Shown here: piece by piece, positions 44,294 through 56,800 of the stretch | Layout of the letters: the number at the start of each line of letters is the position of its first letter | How positions within the stretch are numbered: the first letter of the stretch is position 1 | Assembly (NCBI GenBank): GCA_017654735.1 | Contig: JADPYG010000089.1 | Span: 568,001-632,000 of the forward strand | DNA: 64,000 nt | Direction of reading: 5' to 3' | DNA from: Vishniacozyma victoriae | Lineage: Eukaryota > Basidiomycota > Tremellomycetes > Tremellales > Bulleribasidiaceae | The notes under the pieces: model-generated | What the model was told of the DNA's origin: nothing | What the model saw: the letters and a program-made list of their open reading frames with translations, nothing else | Database searches by the model: none | Program-made: the position numbers and the translations under genes

Positions 44294-45844
44294 CTAATCC
44301 GCCTGACCACTAAAGATGATCTCTACAGCAGCCTCAACGTTTCCTCCAGTCATCCTCAACGCCCTAATGTTCTTTGCGGCGTCCCACAATCCCTGTCATT
44401 CAGCTCGGTCGTTGACAAACGGGAATTGAAGCTTACCATTCCATTCAACTGCCCTAGCTGAGTAGCATAAATCTCTTCTGCCGGACGTGTATCCTGAGGA
44501 GCGGGTGGTTGACCGCCAAATCCTCCTCCACCTGGTCCACCAAACATGAATGGGTTAAATGGCATTCCTCCCTGTCCTCCTGCACCACCCGCACCGGCTC
44601 CACCAAGCATAGCTGCGAAAGGGTTTCCTCCTCCTTGTCCACCTGCTCCTCCACCTCCTAGTGCTGCGAAAGGGTTGAAAGGAGTTTGACCAGCGCCAGC
44701 TCCGGCTCCTGTTGAAGGTGTAGCTCCAGCTCCGCCAGTTGCTGGGGTCGTTGGGGCTGGGGCAGTCGCTGGGTTCTGAGCGAATAGGTTTGCGAAGTCA
44801 CTTCCAGCAGCTCCACCACCTGCTCCACCGCCAGCTCCGCCAAACATCCCGCCCATCCCTGGCATTCCTCCGGCTCCTCCTTGTCCCTGCATCTGAAGCA
44901 TCTATTATCAGCTTCGCCCATGTGTTATGTATGGGGGAAACGCACCATTCTCAAAGTTTCGGGGTTGGACATCATCTGCCTGACCATTGGATTCTGCATC
45001 ATACTTCTGATCTGTGGGGCCATTGGGGCAAGCTGGGGGTTGGACGCGATGATCTATGATGAGAAACGGCCTGTTGTGGCTATAATGTACTCACTTGGTC
45101 AATGACTTCAGGACGAGACATCATATCCGACATCGATCTCAGGAACTCGGGGTTATCCATCATACCAGTCATCTACCATTAGCATCGTCCTAAGTGGACG
45201 AGAGTGGACGTACGGCATTAGGGTCGTTGAGGTTGTTCATTCCCATTCCCTGGAAAGGGTTGAATCCAGCCAATCCCTACTAGTCAGTTTCATTCTCTCA
45301 TGGAGAGGAGAAACTAACATGGTGGATATTCTCGACGTTGTCTACTGGATTACCGGAGACGTTGAGACCGGTACCCATCTGAGGAAGTGGGGCAGCAGCG
45401 GCAGGTGCTTCAGCGGCTTTAGCAGCTCCCTTGACCATATGGATCGTGTGACCGGTCTAGATCGTGAGCTTTATGAAATCTCATGAGACTTGTCAGCTTA
45501 CCGAGATCTTGTAAGATGAGATAGAGTCATCGTCCTTCAATACCTTTCCTACGTTATCAGCTACGATTCAAGTGATATAGTCATGACGCACCAGAATAAA
45601 TCAATCTCTGCCTCTCCTTCGCTACTTCACTCTTGCTTGCGATCTCCTCTTTCAATTGTAGAACGGTCTTGGAAGGTGCAATGGTGATTGATAGCTTGAG
45701 TTCCGAGGGGCCTTTGACGGTACTGATCATCAGCTTCTAATCGCGCCTGATCGCAGGCTGAGTCCGCTATGCCTGCCTCCAGGACAGCCCCACGGGAACT
45801 CACATGGTGATATCCTCTGACGATGAACCTGTAGCTTCTGACAT
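44294..45844 (-). CDS. DSK2: Ubiquilin / DSK2-type UBL-UBA shuttle protein
   Basis: Shuttles ubiquitylated proteins to the proteasome. The start is MSEATGSSSEDIT. The N-terminal ubiquitin-like domain (about residues 10-85) reads ITVKGPSELKLSITIAPSKT, VLQLKEEIASKSEVAKERQR, LIYSGKVLKDDDSISSYKI and GHTIHMVKG. STI1-type repeats follow (NPEFLRSMSDMMSRPEVIDQ, NPMVRQMMSNPETLRMM). The middle is very rich in Gly and Ala, with NPFAALGGGG and GGAGAGGAGG runs. The C-terminal UBA is split by an intron: QLGQLNGM, then GLWDAAKNIRALRMTGGNVE. The last exon ends IIFSGQAD. About seven exons. UBL, STI1 and UBA in this order is diagnostic. Confidence 0.92.
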
Positions 45845-46065
45845 GATGAATACTATTGGTATATATGTATCAAATTGAGTTATAAGTGGGGAATATAATG
45901 GAAAGAGGTGGACGACGTCAATGCGAGGATGACAAGTGGCAATCATTCAGGCACGGGGATCAATTGGCTTGGCTGTAGTGGTAAGTTACAATAACGCATG
46001 CATGCTGAGGGAAGCTTCTTGGGGTATGCATGCTTTTCACTACTGATGGCCTATCAAATTCTTGA

Positions 46066-47359
46066 TCAAGACCTCTTGTGGTTGATGGTGGCTGAAGCTT
46101 GAGCGGTTGGGAAAACGACTGGTTCATCAGTAGAGCGGAACGGGGCTGACAGGAGGGCTTACGGAGCTCAGCAACCTGGACGTGGTCAGGCCTCGATGCG
46201 ACCCAAACAATCTGCTCAGCGATATCTTCTCCAGTCACTACTGATCAGCTTACTCCGCTCTCCAAAGTAAGACTCACAAGGATCAAGACCGGCATAAACG
46301 CTATCAGCGGCCGACTTGTCTCCTCGGAACCTAACAACCGAGAACTCTGTCTCGACCATACCTACCATCAGTCCTGCTTTCTGAAGAAAACATACCAGGC
46401 TGAATCTCGCATACTCTGATAGGAGTGTTTACGAGTTCTCGGAGAAGAACACCATTGAAAGCGTTAACAGCGTGTTTGGTTGCGCAGTAGATTCCACCTA
46501 TCTGTCAGATCGTGCCGACTATATATCAATGGGAACATACCTCCTGAGTAAGGTTCTCGACCGGCGATTGAGCCTAGGTTGATGATGAACTATATGTCAG
46601 TGATATGTGCAAGGCGACGTGACTGACACCAGAGTTTTGCTTTTTGAATTCCTTGACGAATAGCTGGGTAATGTGGATCAGACCGGTCACTTGTAGTCAG
46701 CATGTTGCACCGAGAAGCAAGAGGAACATACCGTTGGTAGCAAACATGACATCAATGTCCTCATCGGCGATGTCTATGGGTCAGCTGATGTAGACCACGG
46801 TGCAACGTCAGCTTACCCCCAATCTGTTCCCTTCCTCGGACCATACCAGCATTGTTGACGAGACTGTCGTCAGCCCAGACATACCATGAGAGCAGCTGTG
46901 AGCTCACATGTCGACAGTCAAGCCCTCGAGCTTCGAAGTGATGGAATTCAAATCCTCCCTTTTCTGCATATCCGCCTCAATAGTCACAACCTTCCCGTCC
47001 TTGTGACCGAATTCCTTGTATGCAGCCTCGCATTTAGCCTTGACTTCAGATAAGTTGTTGGCTCTTCGAGCGAGGATGACGACATTGGACCCGGCTTTGG
47101 CGAAGAGAACGGCGGTGGAGGCTCCGATACCGGATGATGCACCGGTGATAAGGGCTGGAATGTCAGTATGGGCTCACGTGGGCGGATACGAGGGGCAGAG
47201 GGGAACTGAGCGATATCCAAGGATTAAGGTCGGGCACATGTGGATGTCATGAGCAAGTAGATAGGGTTGTGACAGCTCAAAATGCTGAAGTGTTGGGGGA
47301 TTGATAGAAGAGGACATACCGGTCTTGCCGACTAGCTTGGAAGTGTTGAAGATTGACAT
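46066..47359 (-). CDS. Short-chain dehydrogenase/reductase, YMR226C-like
   Basis: Classical SDR with an NAD(P) site ([20 protein letters not shown]), NNAG motif ([17 protein letters not shown]), catalytic serine in [17 protein letters not shown], and the YxxxK pair in [13 protein letters not shown]. Fungal relatives such as yeast YMR226C oxidise serine and L-allo-threonine with NADP; the exact substrate here is inferred. The gene is cut by many small introns. The last exon gives [18 protein letters not shown]. The start at 47359 ([13 protein letters not shown]) matches the family. The same frame continues upstream to an ATG at 47452 and would add 31 residues with several Arg and no acidic residue (LPSILLRSLPTRTQQGFKNQ), so a mitochondrial isoform is possible. 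Confidence 0.85.
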
Positions 47360-47698
47360 TGTTCTGAATTGATTCTTGAAGCCTTGCTGAGTTCTCGTAG
47401 GTAGTGATCTGAGTAGGATAGACGGTAGGCTGCTTAGCATATAGATATACAAAGTAGAGGGATCAACCTACCGGTCTATGGTTCCGAGCTACGCCATGAG
47501 GTAGGCGGGGATATCCGGGGTAATGGTCGGCTAACTCCGGTCACCTCCGTCCGTATGTTTGTGTGCATGTATAGATAGATGCCTTTTGCAACATCAAACA
47601 TAAGTATGTAAGGACAATGAGGTTGTAGGAAAGGGGTCATCCATATCCGAAACTGAGCTCCCTTCAGTCTCGTTCATGTCTCTCACTTGTTATTCACA
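47360..47698. other. Divergent promoter region of the SDR and amidase genes
   Basis: These 339 bp contain several CGG/CCG words near 47505-47555 (GGCGGGG, CCGGGG, TCCGG, TCCGTCCG). I see no gene, apart from the possible upstream SDR start at 47452. Confidence 0.45.
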
Positions 47699-49677
47699 AT
47701 GTTGTCGATGACGGGTTTCCCCAGCGAAAGTGAAATGCCAAAGAAGGACTGCAGAGTCATCGCTATACAGAAACAAGATGAGAGGGAGAGCAGGCTTCCT
47801 TCCAAATGGCGCATCAAGGATCTACCTTCCGACGGTCTCACGGATGTCACTCAACTCATCGCTGCGCACAAATGGCTCAATGACCAGGAAATGGCGATTA
47901 CTGGGTTATCCGCAGTCGAACTAGCCAAAGCGATCAAGGACAAACAGTACACGTCTGTAGCTGTGGTCGAGGCCTACGCTCATCGTGCAACCATCGCTCA
48001 ACAGCTTGTTAATCCGTATGTTCCCCCTTGAAAGGTACTTGCTGATATCAGTCTTACCGAGATCAACTTTGAAGAAGCGATCAACGAAGCTCAGCGATTG
48101 GATGATCATCTCGAGAACACTGGGGAAGTGGTCGGACCGATGCATGGGATTCCTATCTCGATCAAGGTATATCCTCTTCTTCAATTACAAGCTGACTTCA
48201 GGATCAGCTCCACCTTAAAGCTCTCGATACCACTGTGGGCTATTGCGCTCGGGCGGGACAAATCGCAGAAACGACTCAGTCATCGTCTCCTGTCGTACGT
48301 CATCATCATTACCTTTCTAGATGCGCCATGGTTGATCAACAGTCAAGTAAGCAGGCGCGATCATTCTCACCAAGACGAACGTGTCCCAAACAATGATGGG
48401 GCTAGAAACGATCAACCTTCTCTTTGGCCGTACCCTGAATCCATACAACCGTACCCTCGCCCCAGGGGCCAGTAGTGGTGGCGAAGGCGCTCTAATAGCC
48501 ATGAGAGGATCAGCAATTGGCATGGGAAGTGACTATGGTGGAAGTATCCGATCACCCGCAACTTTTTGCGGAGTATATGGTATTCGTCCCTCATGGGGTC
48601 GATTGTCCGCTAAAGACGTATCCGTCGATTTCGCTGGGCCGGAGACTAGAAGAAGTATCCCTGGACCGATGGGCAATTGTCCAGAGGATCTCGGCCTCTT
48701 TATGTCGTCTTACATGGCTGCGAAACCTTGGGAGATGGATGCAGAAGTGCTCAAGATGCCTTGGCAGATTGATGTGATGCCGGCGGGGCCGCTGTGCTTT
48801 GCTATCGTATATGGTGATGAGGATGTGAGATCTTGTGCGCTCAATCTTGAAACAGCTGATATCAGATCACTCCCCATCCTCCTTTCATGCGAGGTATCAA
48901 GCATGTCGTCGAGAAATACAGACAGGCGGGACATATAGTCGTCGATTGGCAGGGACCGCTCAGGACCAGGAATTTTGTGGAAGTCGGTGACAAGATTACG
49001 CTCTCAGGGGCTGAAGACGATAGTGAGTCCATTCTCCGAGAAAGCTGATGTCCAGTCTTGCATTTCATCGAAAGTACCCAAGAACCGATATACCCCGAAA
49101 CAGCCGATGCATTGAATCTCCACGGCCCAAAGACTCCTCACCTCTCGCCATACGAGATCTGGCAATTACACCTTAAAAAGCAAGCCCTGATCGACTGGTT
49201 CCATACTCCCTGGCAATCGACCATGCAGTATTCCACAACAGGCCGACCCATTGACGGTCTTATCATGTAAGTGACCTTGCATACTCAACTGATAGTAGGC
49301 CGGGAAATTACTGCCTCGCTCCACCCCATTTACTCGATTGTGATGGAACATACAAAGAACCCAGATATGGGTTCACCGATGCCTCGGCTATATGCGATAG
49401 GACCGTCGCTGCTTTTCCAACCGGTCTTCGACAGGATCCAGAGATTGACCTGCCGGTAAAGGACTTTCAACCAAAGTCCGAGGACGACAAGAGGTTGCAG
49501 GCTTATTGTAAGCTCAAATACTCGGCTCGTCAAATTGAGAGCTGATATCTAGATGATGATCCTGAGATCTGGAGAGGTGCCCCCATTGGCCTACAGCTCA
49601 TTGCGGGAAGGCTTGAGGAGGAAAAAATGGTAGGTATGTTGTGCGAGATCCGGGATGCTTTGGGTAGGACTAGGTAG
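47699..49677 (+). CDS. Amidase-signature family enzyme (acetamidase-like)
   Basis: Hydrolyses amides with a Ser-cisSer-Lys triad. The N-terminal segment (VIAIQKQDERESRLPSKWRI) and LTEINFEEAINEAQRLDDHL, GPMHGIPISIKD (catalytic Lys) resemble fungal acetamidases. The core has GAIILTKTNVSQTMM, then LAPGASSGGEGALIAMRGSA with the glycine/serine-rich signature, and GMGSDYGGSIRSPATFCGVY, which carries the second and nucleophile serines. The C-terminal part includes TPHPPFMRGIKHVVEKYRQA, YCLAPPH and GLQLIAGRLEEEKMVGML. Six or so introns of 40-50 nt were placed by frame. The enzyme may use acetamide or other small amides as nitrogen source, but the substrate is not readable from sequence. Confidence 0.85.
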
Positions 49678-49953
49678 GAATGTAAAGGAGTACGTAATAT
49701 ACTCACACTGCTATGTATTCTCACATTCGCCTGACATACCTCCTGTCTGAACACCTAATAGTCTCTTCACCCTTCAACATTGCCCTTCCTCCCTCTTCCT
49801 TTCTCTCAATCTCTCAAAGGATATCAACATGTCCTTCCTTTCAACCTGACTCATTCATGGTGGACCAAGTGAACAGAGAAGAACTTCTTCTCGCATCAAA
49901 TAGCAGGCAGCATATCACATCTAGACTCTACAACAATATCCGTACTCCAAATC

Positions 49954-52382
49954 CTACTGACGAGCAGGCGGTGTCCCAGATCTACTGACCCTCTCCTCAA
50001 CTCTCTGCCTAACATTCCCCCACAACCTCCCTGCCCCATCCCTAATGCCCTCTACTGCAGGAGCGAATTGTCCCGGTAATTGGAAACTAGCCCCAGTATC
50101 TTGTGTAGTCCTATACAACCCCGATCCAGCTGCTCCACCTACATTAAGCTCATAACCCCCGGCTCTGAGATTCAAGCCGCTCTCGGGCGTTGGAGTCAGG
50201 GATGGTGCGCCAACTGCTGCTGCTGGGGGATCGTAGATGGATGGAGGGAAGTTTTCGGCACATGATTCAATCATATTTAAGAATCTGGCATCAGGTTCGA
50301 GCGAGGTGATGACGTACGATGCGGAGTTATGGACTGTACTGCCTCCTAGCAAGATCCTGGTGCCGCCAGGTCCTCCCTCACGTTCGTTCGCTAATCGTTG
50401 ATTCAGTAAAGCGACCGCTCGACTCTCTTCATAGGTAGTACCGCCAAGCATGAATACGATGATATCTTGAGGTCTATTGTCAGCCTATATCCCCTACAAG
50501 TACTCACCTCTGCGTACGAGCTCCTTCATCCCCTTCAAGGAATGGATAACTCGTTTCCTTCAATCTACCTTTAATCAACAGATCTAAGGTGGAAGCTAGG
50601 TGGGGTGTATGTTGTGTATACACATTCTCGACTCCCTACTCGTCAGCAACTATCCCCAAAAAGCAGACTCACCTTCAATCCCTTCAGAGCTGTCTTCCCC
50701 CTCGAGAAGAAATTCTCATTCATAAACAGATCATCTTGCCGTATATCCGCCCCAGCGAAATTCAACATGATGTAAACCAATCTTGCCCTATCGGCAGTTA
50801 CTCCATTTCGTATCAGGGCATCAATCACCCCCGCAATGGAATTTGTTGGAAGTTTCTGATATCGCAATGCGTATAGAATTGCTAGCCTCAGTTTGCTAGA
50901 AGCAGGAACGGCCGAAGCGGATATCAGGGTCATTACACTCTACCCATCAGCTCCGATACCCAGAACAGGACGTACTTTTAGATCCGCTTGATGTGATTCC
51001 TGACTAGCCAGACTCTGCTCGACCTCCGAGACAGAGAGCATATCATCCCTCTCGACCAATCTACTCAGCTCGCCGACCAGTGTAACATGTTTCGTAACGT
51101 TTCCCCCTAATCGTCTGAATTCGGGATACTCTTCCACAAACCGTTTCATGTCTGCCACTGTTTCTATTCTGTTGGCGGAGGTGGGTCCGATTTTGGTGTT
51201 TTTCGTTTGATAGTCGGAAACATAGGTCGCTAAGGCTGCTCCTAGGTCACCAAAGTTGGAGAATATGTTTTGGGCGTAGAATGGGTCGGATGATGTAGAG
51301 AGGACTAGGTCCTGCTTGTCAGCTAAAATGAGACAGGGACATACTCTTAATTCCAGCTTCTCCTCTCCATCAATCTTCACCCTCCCATTCGTAATACCAA
51401 GCATCTCATGAACCATAGCCTGATACGTCCACTGTGATAACAAAGGCGTAACAGGGTCATTACGACGATCTAGTATTAGCTGTTGTGATGAAGGAGAACG
51501 TTCAGCTCACCAAGGATCAGAAGTAAAGGAGCAGGTCCGGCACTAGGTCTAAAATCGAATAGATCCCGATAAGGTGGGTTCTGGATTGCAGCCTGAACGT
51601 CCTGGGCCAACTTCCTTCCAGCCTGACTCATCCGTTCCCAACGGATCACGGGGCGTTTCTTGACACTGAGCAAGACAGCCAGGATGGCGGCGGTATGTGA
51701 TTCGAGAACTGGCGGGGCGATGTATGCTGGTGATGGTAGAAATAGTGGTGGCTGAACGTTAGTCCCGACTGGTCGTGGGTTAACGGACGTACATTAGGCG
51801 GACCCTCTCCTCCTTGTTCTAGAGCTGCTGGAGTGAGAGTGAAATGAGACGAGTATTGAGCTAAATAATCCGCAAAGTATTCCTATCGTCAGCTCCATTT
51901 CTGGAAGGGACTTACCTGAACCTCCTTGACCACCTCGAACTCATCCACCGTAGCCATCTCTTCTATCTGGCGTTTCGATAACGTGTTTGAGAAATCTACC
52001 TTCAGCTTTATTTAACTCTAGAACTCACATAGCTGGTATGACCCGTATTTTGGCTTGGCTAGTTCTTGCTTGACTGCTTCTATTGACGCATCCGTGGCCG
52101 AGAGGAAAGCGATACATGATAGGTGATTTAGAGATTCCCGAGATGAGCTGCCATTAGCTAGATGATAGAGGTCGGACGTACTTGTCTATACGATCTGTCA
52201 AGTAGACTTCGTGAGCTAAAAGCTCGGATTGGGTGGTGACAAGCGAAACAATGGGCGTCTGTAATTAGCAGCTAACGAGTGAAGTGACATACAGTATGAG
52301 CATCCAGTAGCAGGACTTTCATGCCCGATACTTCGGTGATCATCTTGTTGATGTACACCTGTACTGCCTTGAGGACGTCCAT
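49954..52382 (-). CDS. VPS45: Sec1/Munc18 protein VPS45
   Basis: SM-family regulator of SNARE assembly at the trans-Golgi and endosomes, partner of the syntaxin Tlg2. The N-terminus is [20 protein letters not shown], followed by KVLLLDAHT and [15 protein letters not shown]. Middle blocks are [48 protein letters not shown] and [20 protein letters not shown]. The C-terminal domain has [12 protein letters not shown], then [20 protein letters not shown] and [16 protein letters not shown]. About eight exons. Unlike yeast Vps45, the tail continues for about 100 residues that are rich in Pro, Gly and Arg and end RSGTPPARQ. The [10 protein letters not shown] and GGTTYEE motifs make the family certain, and the latter favours VPS45 over SLY1 or VPS33. 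Confidence 0.9.
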
Positions 52383-52704
52383 GATGGGCTAAAGTTAGAC
52401 TATGTGCTCTTGTTGCCCGAACTTTGGGAATGTACTTGAAGGGGGATCCAGATGCAGCTCCTCTAGCTGATTGAAATGTATAAAGTGGGTATTTAGCACG
52501 GCAACAACAAGTCAGGTGACGCTGCCGCGGGGCCACATCGCTCGGACCTGGGCCATCTTGGCGCTGCTGCTTCTATGAATTCCCATGAAGCATCTGGACT
52601 ACAAAGCAACCACGACATGCAAATGCAACAAGAGCACCTCCTACGACATTCATTCTTTGCTTTTAGACAGTCACTACCTAATCCTAATCTATCTAGCGAA
52701 ACGC

Positions 52705-53096
52705 TTAGACGGTACCGGAAGCGGTGATGGTGATCTTGGACTTGGCCTCTATCTCGTTAGCATCTATTCACCGAGGTACTCAACGTAGCTAGACTTACTT
52801 CCGGAGTCGGAACCCTGTCCCTCGATCTTCCTGACGAGGTCCTGTCCCTGGGTGACCTCACCGAAGACGACGTGCTTACCGTCCAACCAGGAGGTAACGA
52901 CGGTGGTGATGAAGAACTGGGATCCGTTGGTGTTGGGTCCAGCGTTGGCCATGGAGAGCAAGAAGGGCTTGTCGTGCCTCAACTTGAAGTTCTCATCGGC
53001 GAACTTGTTTCCGTAGATAGACTTTCCACCGGTACCGTTGTGGTTGGTGAACTAGGGGTCAGCATGTGACATAATGATGGTCGTCAAGGTGAACGT

Positions 53097-53128
<32 letters not shown>

Positions 53129-53380
53129 AACTCGGTGGAATCCACTTCCGGCGTAACCGAAGCCTGAATGTTAGCTCTACTCGGCGGAAGGAGGCCGTGA
53201 AAGCTCACCCTTCTCTCCAGTGCAGAGAGCCCTGAAGTTCTCAGCAGTCTTGGGGACGACATCGTCGTAGAGCTTGAACTGGATTCGGCCAGCGGGGGCG
53301 TCTGATCATTAGCCATTACTCTGTGCGAGGTCAGAAGGTTACTCACTGTTGATAGCAATATCGAAGTAGACTTGAGACAT
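52705..53380 (-). CDS. Cyclophilin A-type peptidyl-prolyl isomerase
   Basis: Catalyses cis-trans isomerisation of prolyl bonds and is the cyclosporin target. The start [12 protein letters not shown] leads into [40 protein letters not shown] (catalytic Arg), [37 protein letters not shown] and [13 protein letters not shown] (the Trp that contacts cyclosporin). The end is [10 protein letters not shown]. The length, about 160 residues, is that of single-domain cytosolic cyclophilin with no targeting signal. Five or so short introns. Codon choice is strongly biased to C-ending codons compared with neighbours, a usual sign of high expression in this lineage. Confidence 0.93.
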
Positions 53381-53860
53381 TTTGGATGCTGTTGATTGGA
53401 ATCGACGGGCAGCGAAAGACATCGAGATGGAAAGTGCACAGATAAAATGTGGTAGGAAGTGAGATGTGGAGAAGGAGACTTGATCAGATAAGTTGCTTCT
53501 ACGCTGTTTAGTTGATCTTGAAGGTGACTTACAGTTCTATAGATGAATAGACTGATGAAAGAGGGAGCAGGGGGATCTTGGAAAGGGATAGAACGTTGCT
53601 CCATCTCGCTTGTCGTCATCGCTCTTCGGCGTTTTATACACGTGGCAGTGGCAGGAGATTAGCAGAGTGTGGGGTAGCAGTGTGGGGTAAAGTTAACTTG
53701 GTTACCGTTAGACGCGACGGCTAGGCTATTGCTTCGGAAATCACAATTTAGAGTCGGTCTATACCAAACTCGCAAAACATCGGAAGCTATGCGCTGATAC
53801 CGAGAGGCCACTCGAGCATCAAGAGGATATCCAGCTACTTAGACGGACTAGAAACCCAAC
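53381..53860. other. Divergent promoter region of cyclophilin and TAO3
   Basis: These 480 bp should hold both promoters. An ACGCGA word lies near 53710. I see no gene or repeat; the long minus-strand ORF here is out of frame with cyclophilin. Confidence 0.5.
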
Positions 53861-56800
53861 ATGGAAGCTATAGTAATCCCAGGTATGTCAAGATCCCTTT
53901 GTCCTCGTCTGACACTTAGATTTCGACGATGAGGAAGAAGAGCTAGTCCTCCCAACTTTTGGAAGAGCGGCATTTGGATCGACATCATCCGCAGGATCAA
54001 CTCCAGAGTTTGAGCCGTACAACCACCGAGCTCAGCAATCGCAGGACTATCCATCTAGGCTTGGTCCAAATCCACCTCGTCCCGGATTACCAAAAAGCTC
54101 GGCTAGCTTTCAACCTGGACAATCGGACGACCGGCCAAAACTTGTGAAGCTCAGTAATGGATCTTCATCTTCGCTCGTCACGCCTGGGACATCCATCTCG
54201 TCTTCAGCTGGATTCCTGGCGAATCGTAAGGGATCATTTGCATCTATCAAGAATGCTTTCAAATCGGGTGCCGCTGGACCGGCACCTCCCGTCCCACCAC
54301 TCAAGAATCCTTTTTCGTCATCGCATCAACCTTCCTCGCCTACCGCCGCGTCATTCCAGCGAGGCGCCAAAGGCTCAGCACCAGCAGCTCCGTCGGCATA
54401 TCACCACCGAGGCGATCGAAAGCAATCTATCGCTACCAATCATTCCTCGCAATGGTCTCAAGGTGGTCGATCCAATGCGTCTCAAGGATCATCGAATTTT
54501 CGAGCAGAAGATCATCCTGTACCCGCCCTGCCGCCTATACCGATGAGAGGAACACCTTCCAGGACCGGTCGACTAGGAAGCGATGCGAGCTTGTTCATGC
54601 GGAGACAGGGAAGTATATCAGAGGAATACGAAGGAAAAGCGCCTCTGGACGAAGCATTACGAGTCATCTTCAACACCTTCCGCGATGCGGCCAACGGCAA
54701 GATTGCTCGAGTCTGTGGTCGACCGTTGAATACTCAGCCTTCACTACCCGCCTACCTAGAAGCTGGCGCCGACGCCTCCTTCGACGCCAATATTATCTCT
54801 CTTGCCCAATGTGGGAAACGTCACGTCAGGCGTATTGTCGATATGCTCAATGGCTGGTGCAGGGGACATTGCGAGGGCATAGGAGCGAGTGAAGTCAGGA
54901 TGCACCTCAATCAATCGCTTGGATTACAAATGCGAGTCGAGGATGCAGCTACCATCCTGGGAGGAAGAAAGACATCAGCTTCGAAGTATATCACCAATCG
55001 AGTCTTGATTGAACTGATCAAAATGACGCCGAAAGAAGCTCTAGGAGAGGATTTAGGAATGACGCTGGAATCAAATGCGTTCAATGCGTATCGCACAGAG
55101 AGATTGGAGGAACATACCCAATTTCCACACCGTAAAGCGGTTTCGAATCTCCAAATCGAGCTGCTAGGATATCTGTCAGATACTCGGTAAGTCATCTAGA
55201 TGTATTTTAGCTGACCCTAGATTCCTCACAGTCAGCGACCGATTCATTCGCGAGTTGTCGAGATATGCTGCCGCACCCACCAAAGAGACTGAAGCAAAAA
55301 TCGAACATTTGCTCAAGGGTATGCGACGGCTCAAACTCAAAGTCTACCCAGAGGAGGAACTGGAAATGTCGTCCGAATTCATCCAAGCCATCGCTGGCTT
55401 CTTTGCAAATACCCACGGCCAGTATCTCAAGTACGCCTACGCCGAGACTCTGATCCATCTGCTTCATCCGGTAATCGAAACAGCTACTGCTGAAGTCAAT
55501 CATCCCATGTGGTCGAAAGCTGTTGCTGTCATCCTGCAGCGCGCTTCTGGACTGCTGGCGAAACCGAGGTATTGGTCGATTGGATTCTCGCTTTTCGTCG
55601 TCACACTTGGTGTCTCGCCAAGGGAGGTGTTCATGCAGAATTGGCAAGTCTGTATAGATCACGTTCAGAGGGGCTTCAAAGTAAGTCATATAACAGGTAA
55701 AGAGCTGACGTCAGGATCGATCTTGCCGAGCTGTTGCCATGGGAGCCTTTGTCCGGCTCCTCTGGATCTACTTAAACCGATGTACAGAATCCTCTACCTC
55801 GATGCGAAAACGTCTCGACCCACTAATCCGCTCTTTCCTCTCGACTTCCAATCTCAGTCCCCCGGACTTGTCTCTCGAACCATACGTGGCGATTCTACAC
55901 TACATCATGACTCGACATCTCGATTATGGCGAGGAATTCGTCACTGAATACCTCAGTCAGCCATCTTCATCCCGAGTTGGCGAGACGGCTTCCATGACTC
56001 TACCTCCACCGGAACGGGCAGCAGTGGTGGTCAGGGCTAGTAATTGTACCCTCCGAGCGATTGAGCAGGAACGACCTGGTTCTTTCCCCCACGATCCCGA
56101 CTTTGCTCGACTCTACTTTGAGGGATTCGAAACTTCTGGTGATATGCTCGATGCCGCGCCAAAGCAGGAAGTGACGGATTACTTGGCTATACTGGGCCCT
56201 ATCCTGATTAACCTGTTGATTGCGTGTGATCGACAAGTTGGGACATTACTCCTATCAAGTGAAGCGGTCTCGGTCTCTGGCTCGGCCTCGAGCAACAGCA
56301 TGGAAAACCCCGATAGCGTTACTCTCAAACATGGCGATGTCTATGTTTCCTACTCGGCTCGATGTCAACCTTTCTTTCACTTGTTCCGATCAATGTTTGA
56401 CGCTCTACCACGCTGTATGCCTTCCGAGCTCGGCTTTGCCACCATCGGAAACGTCTTGTCAAGAGGTACATTTTGCGCCGATCCAGAAGTCTGTACAGCA
56501 GCTGGAAACGCCATGCGCAGGATCGCTCAGGATCCTTCGAAATGTCTGCTACTTGTCAATACATATCGAGATTTCGTATTCGAGACAAGACATATTTTTA
56601 AGGATACTTTCCTCGGTTCTAGGCTATTGGAATCGCAATTCGAAAGGGTCATTACCCTATGGGTCGATATGCTTCAACTTCTCGTCAACCACGAGCGGGT
56701 CGCTCAAGCTCAAGCCATTGACGACGATCAAGTCGCTTTACCGATTACGCCTTCGTTCCTCGACAAGCTTGATGCCGCTGCCATGTTCCTCCTATGCTCC

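Noticed and set aside
35708..49677. Secondary-metabolite cluster (ABC transporter, dehydratase, SDR, amidase)
   Set aside because: There is no backbone synthase, and the genes between are conserved cellular ones (DSK2). The transporter is STE6-like.
55265..55700. Alternative-frame ORFs within TAO3
   Set aside because: They are shadows of a very long conserved coding frame.
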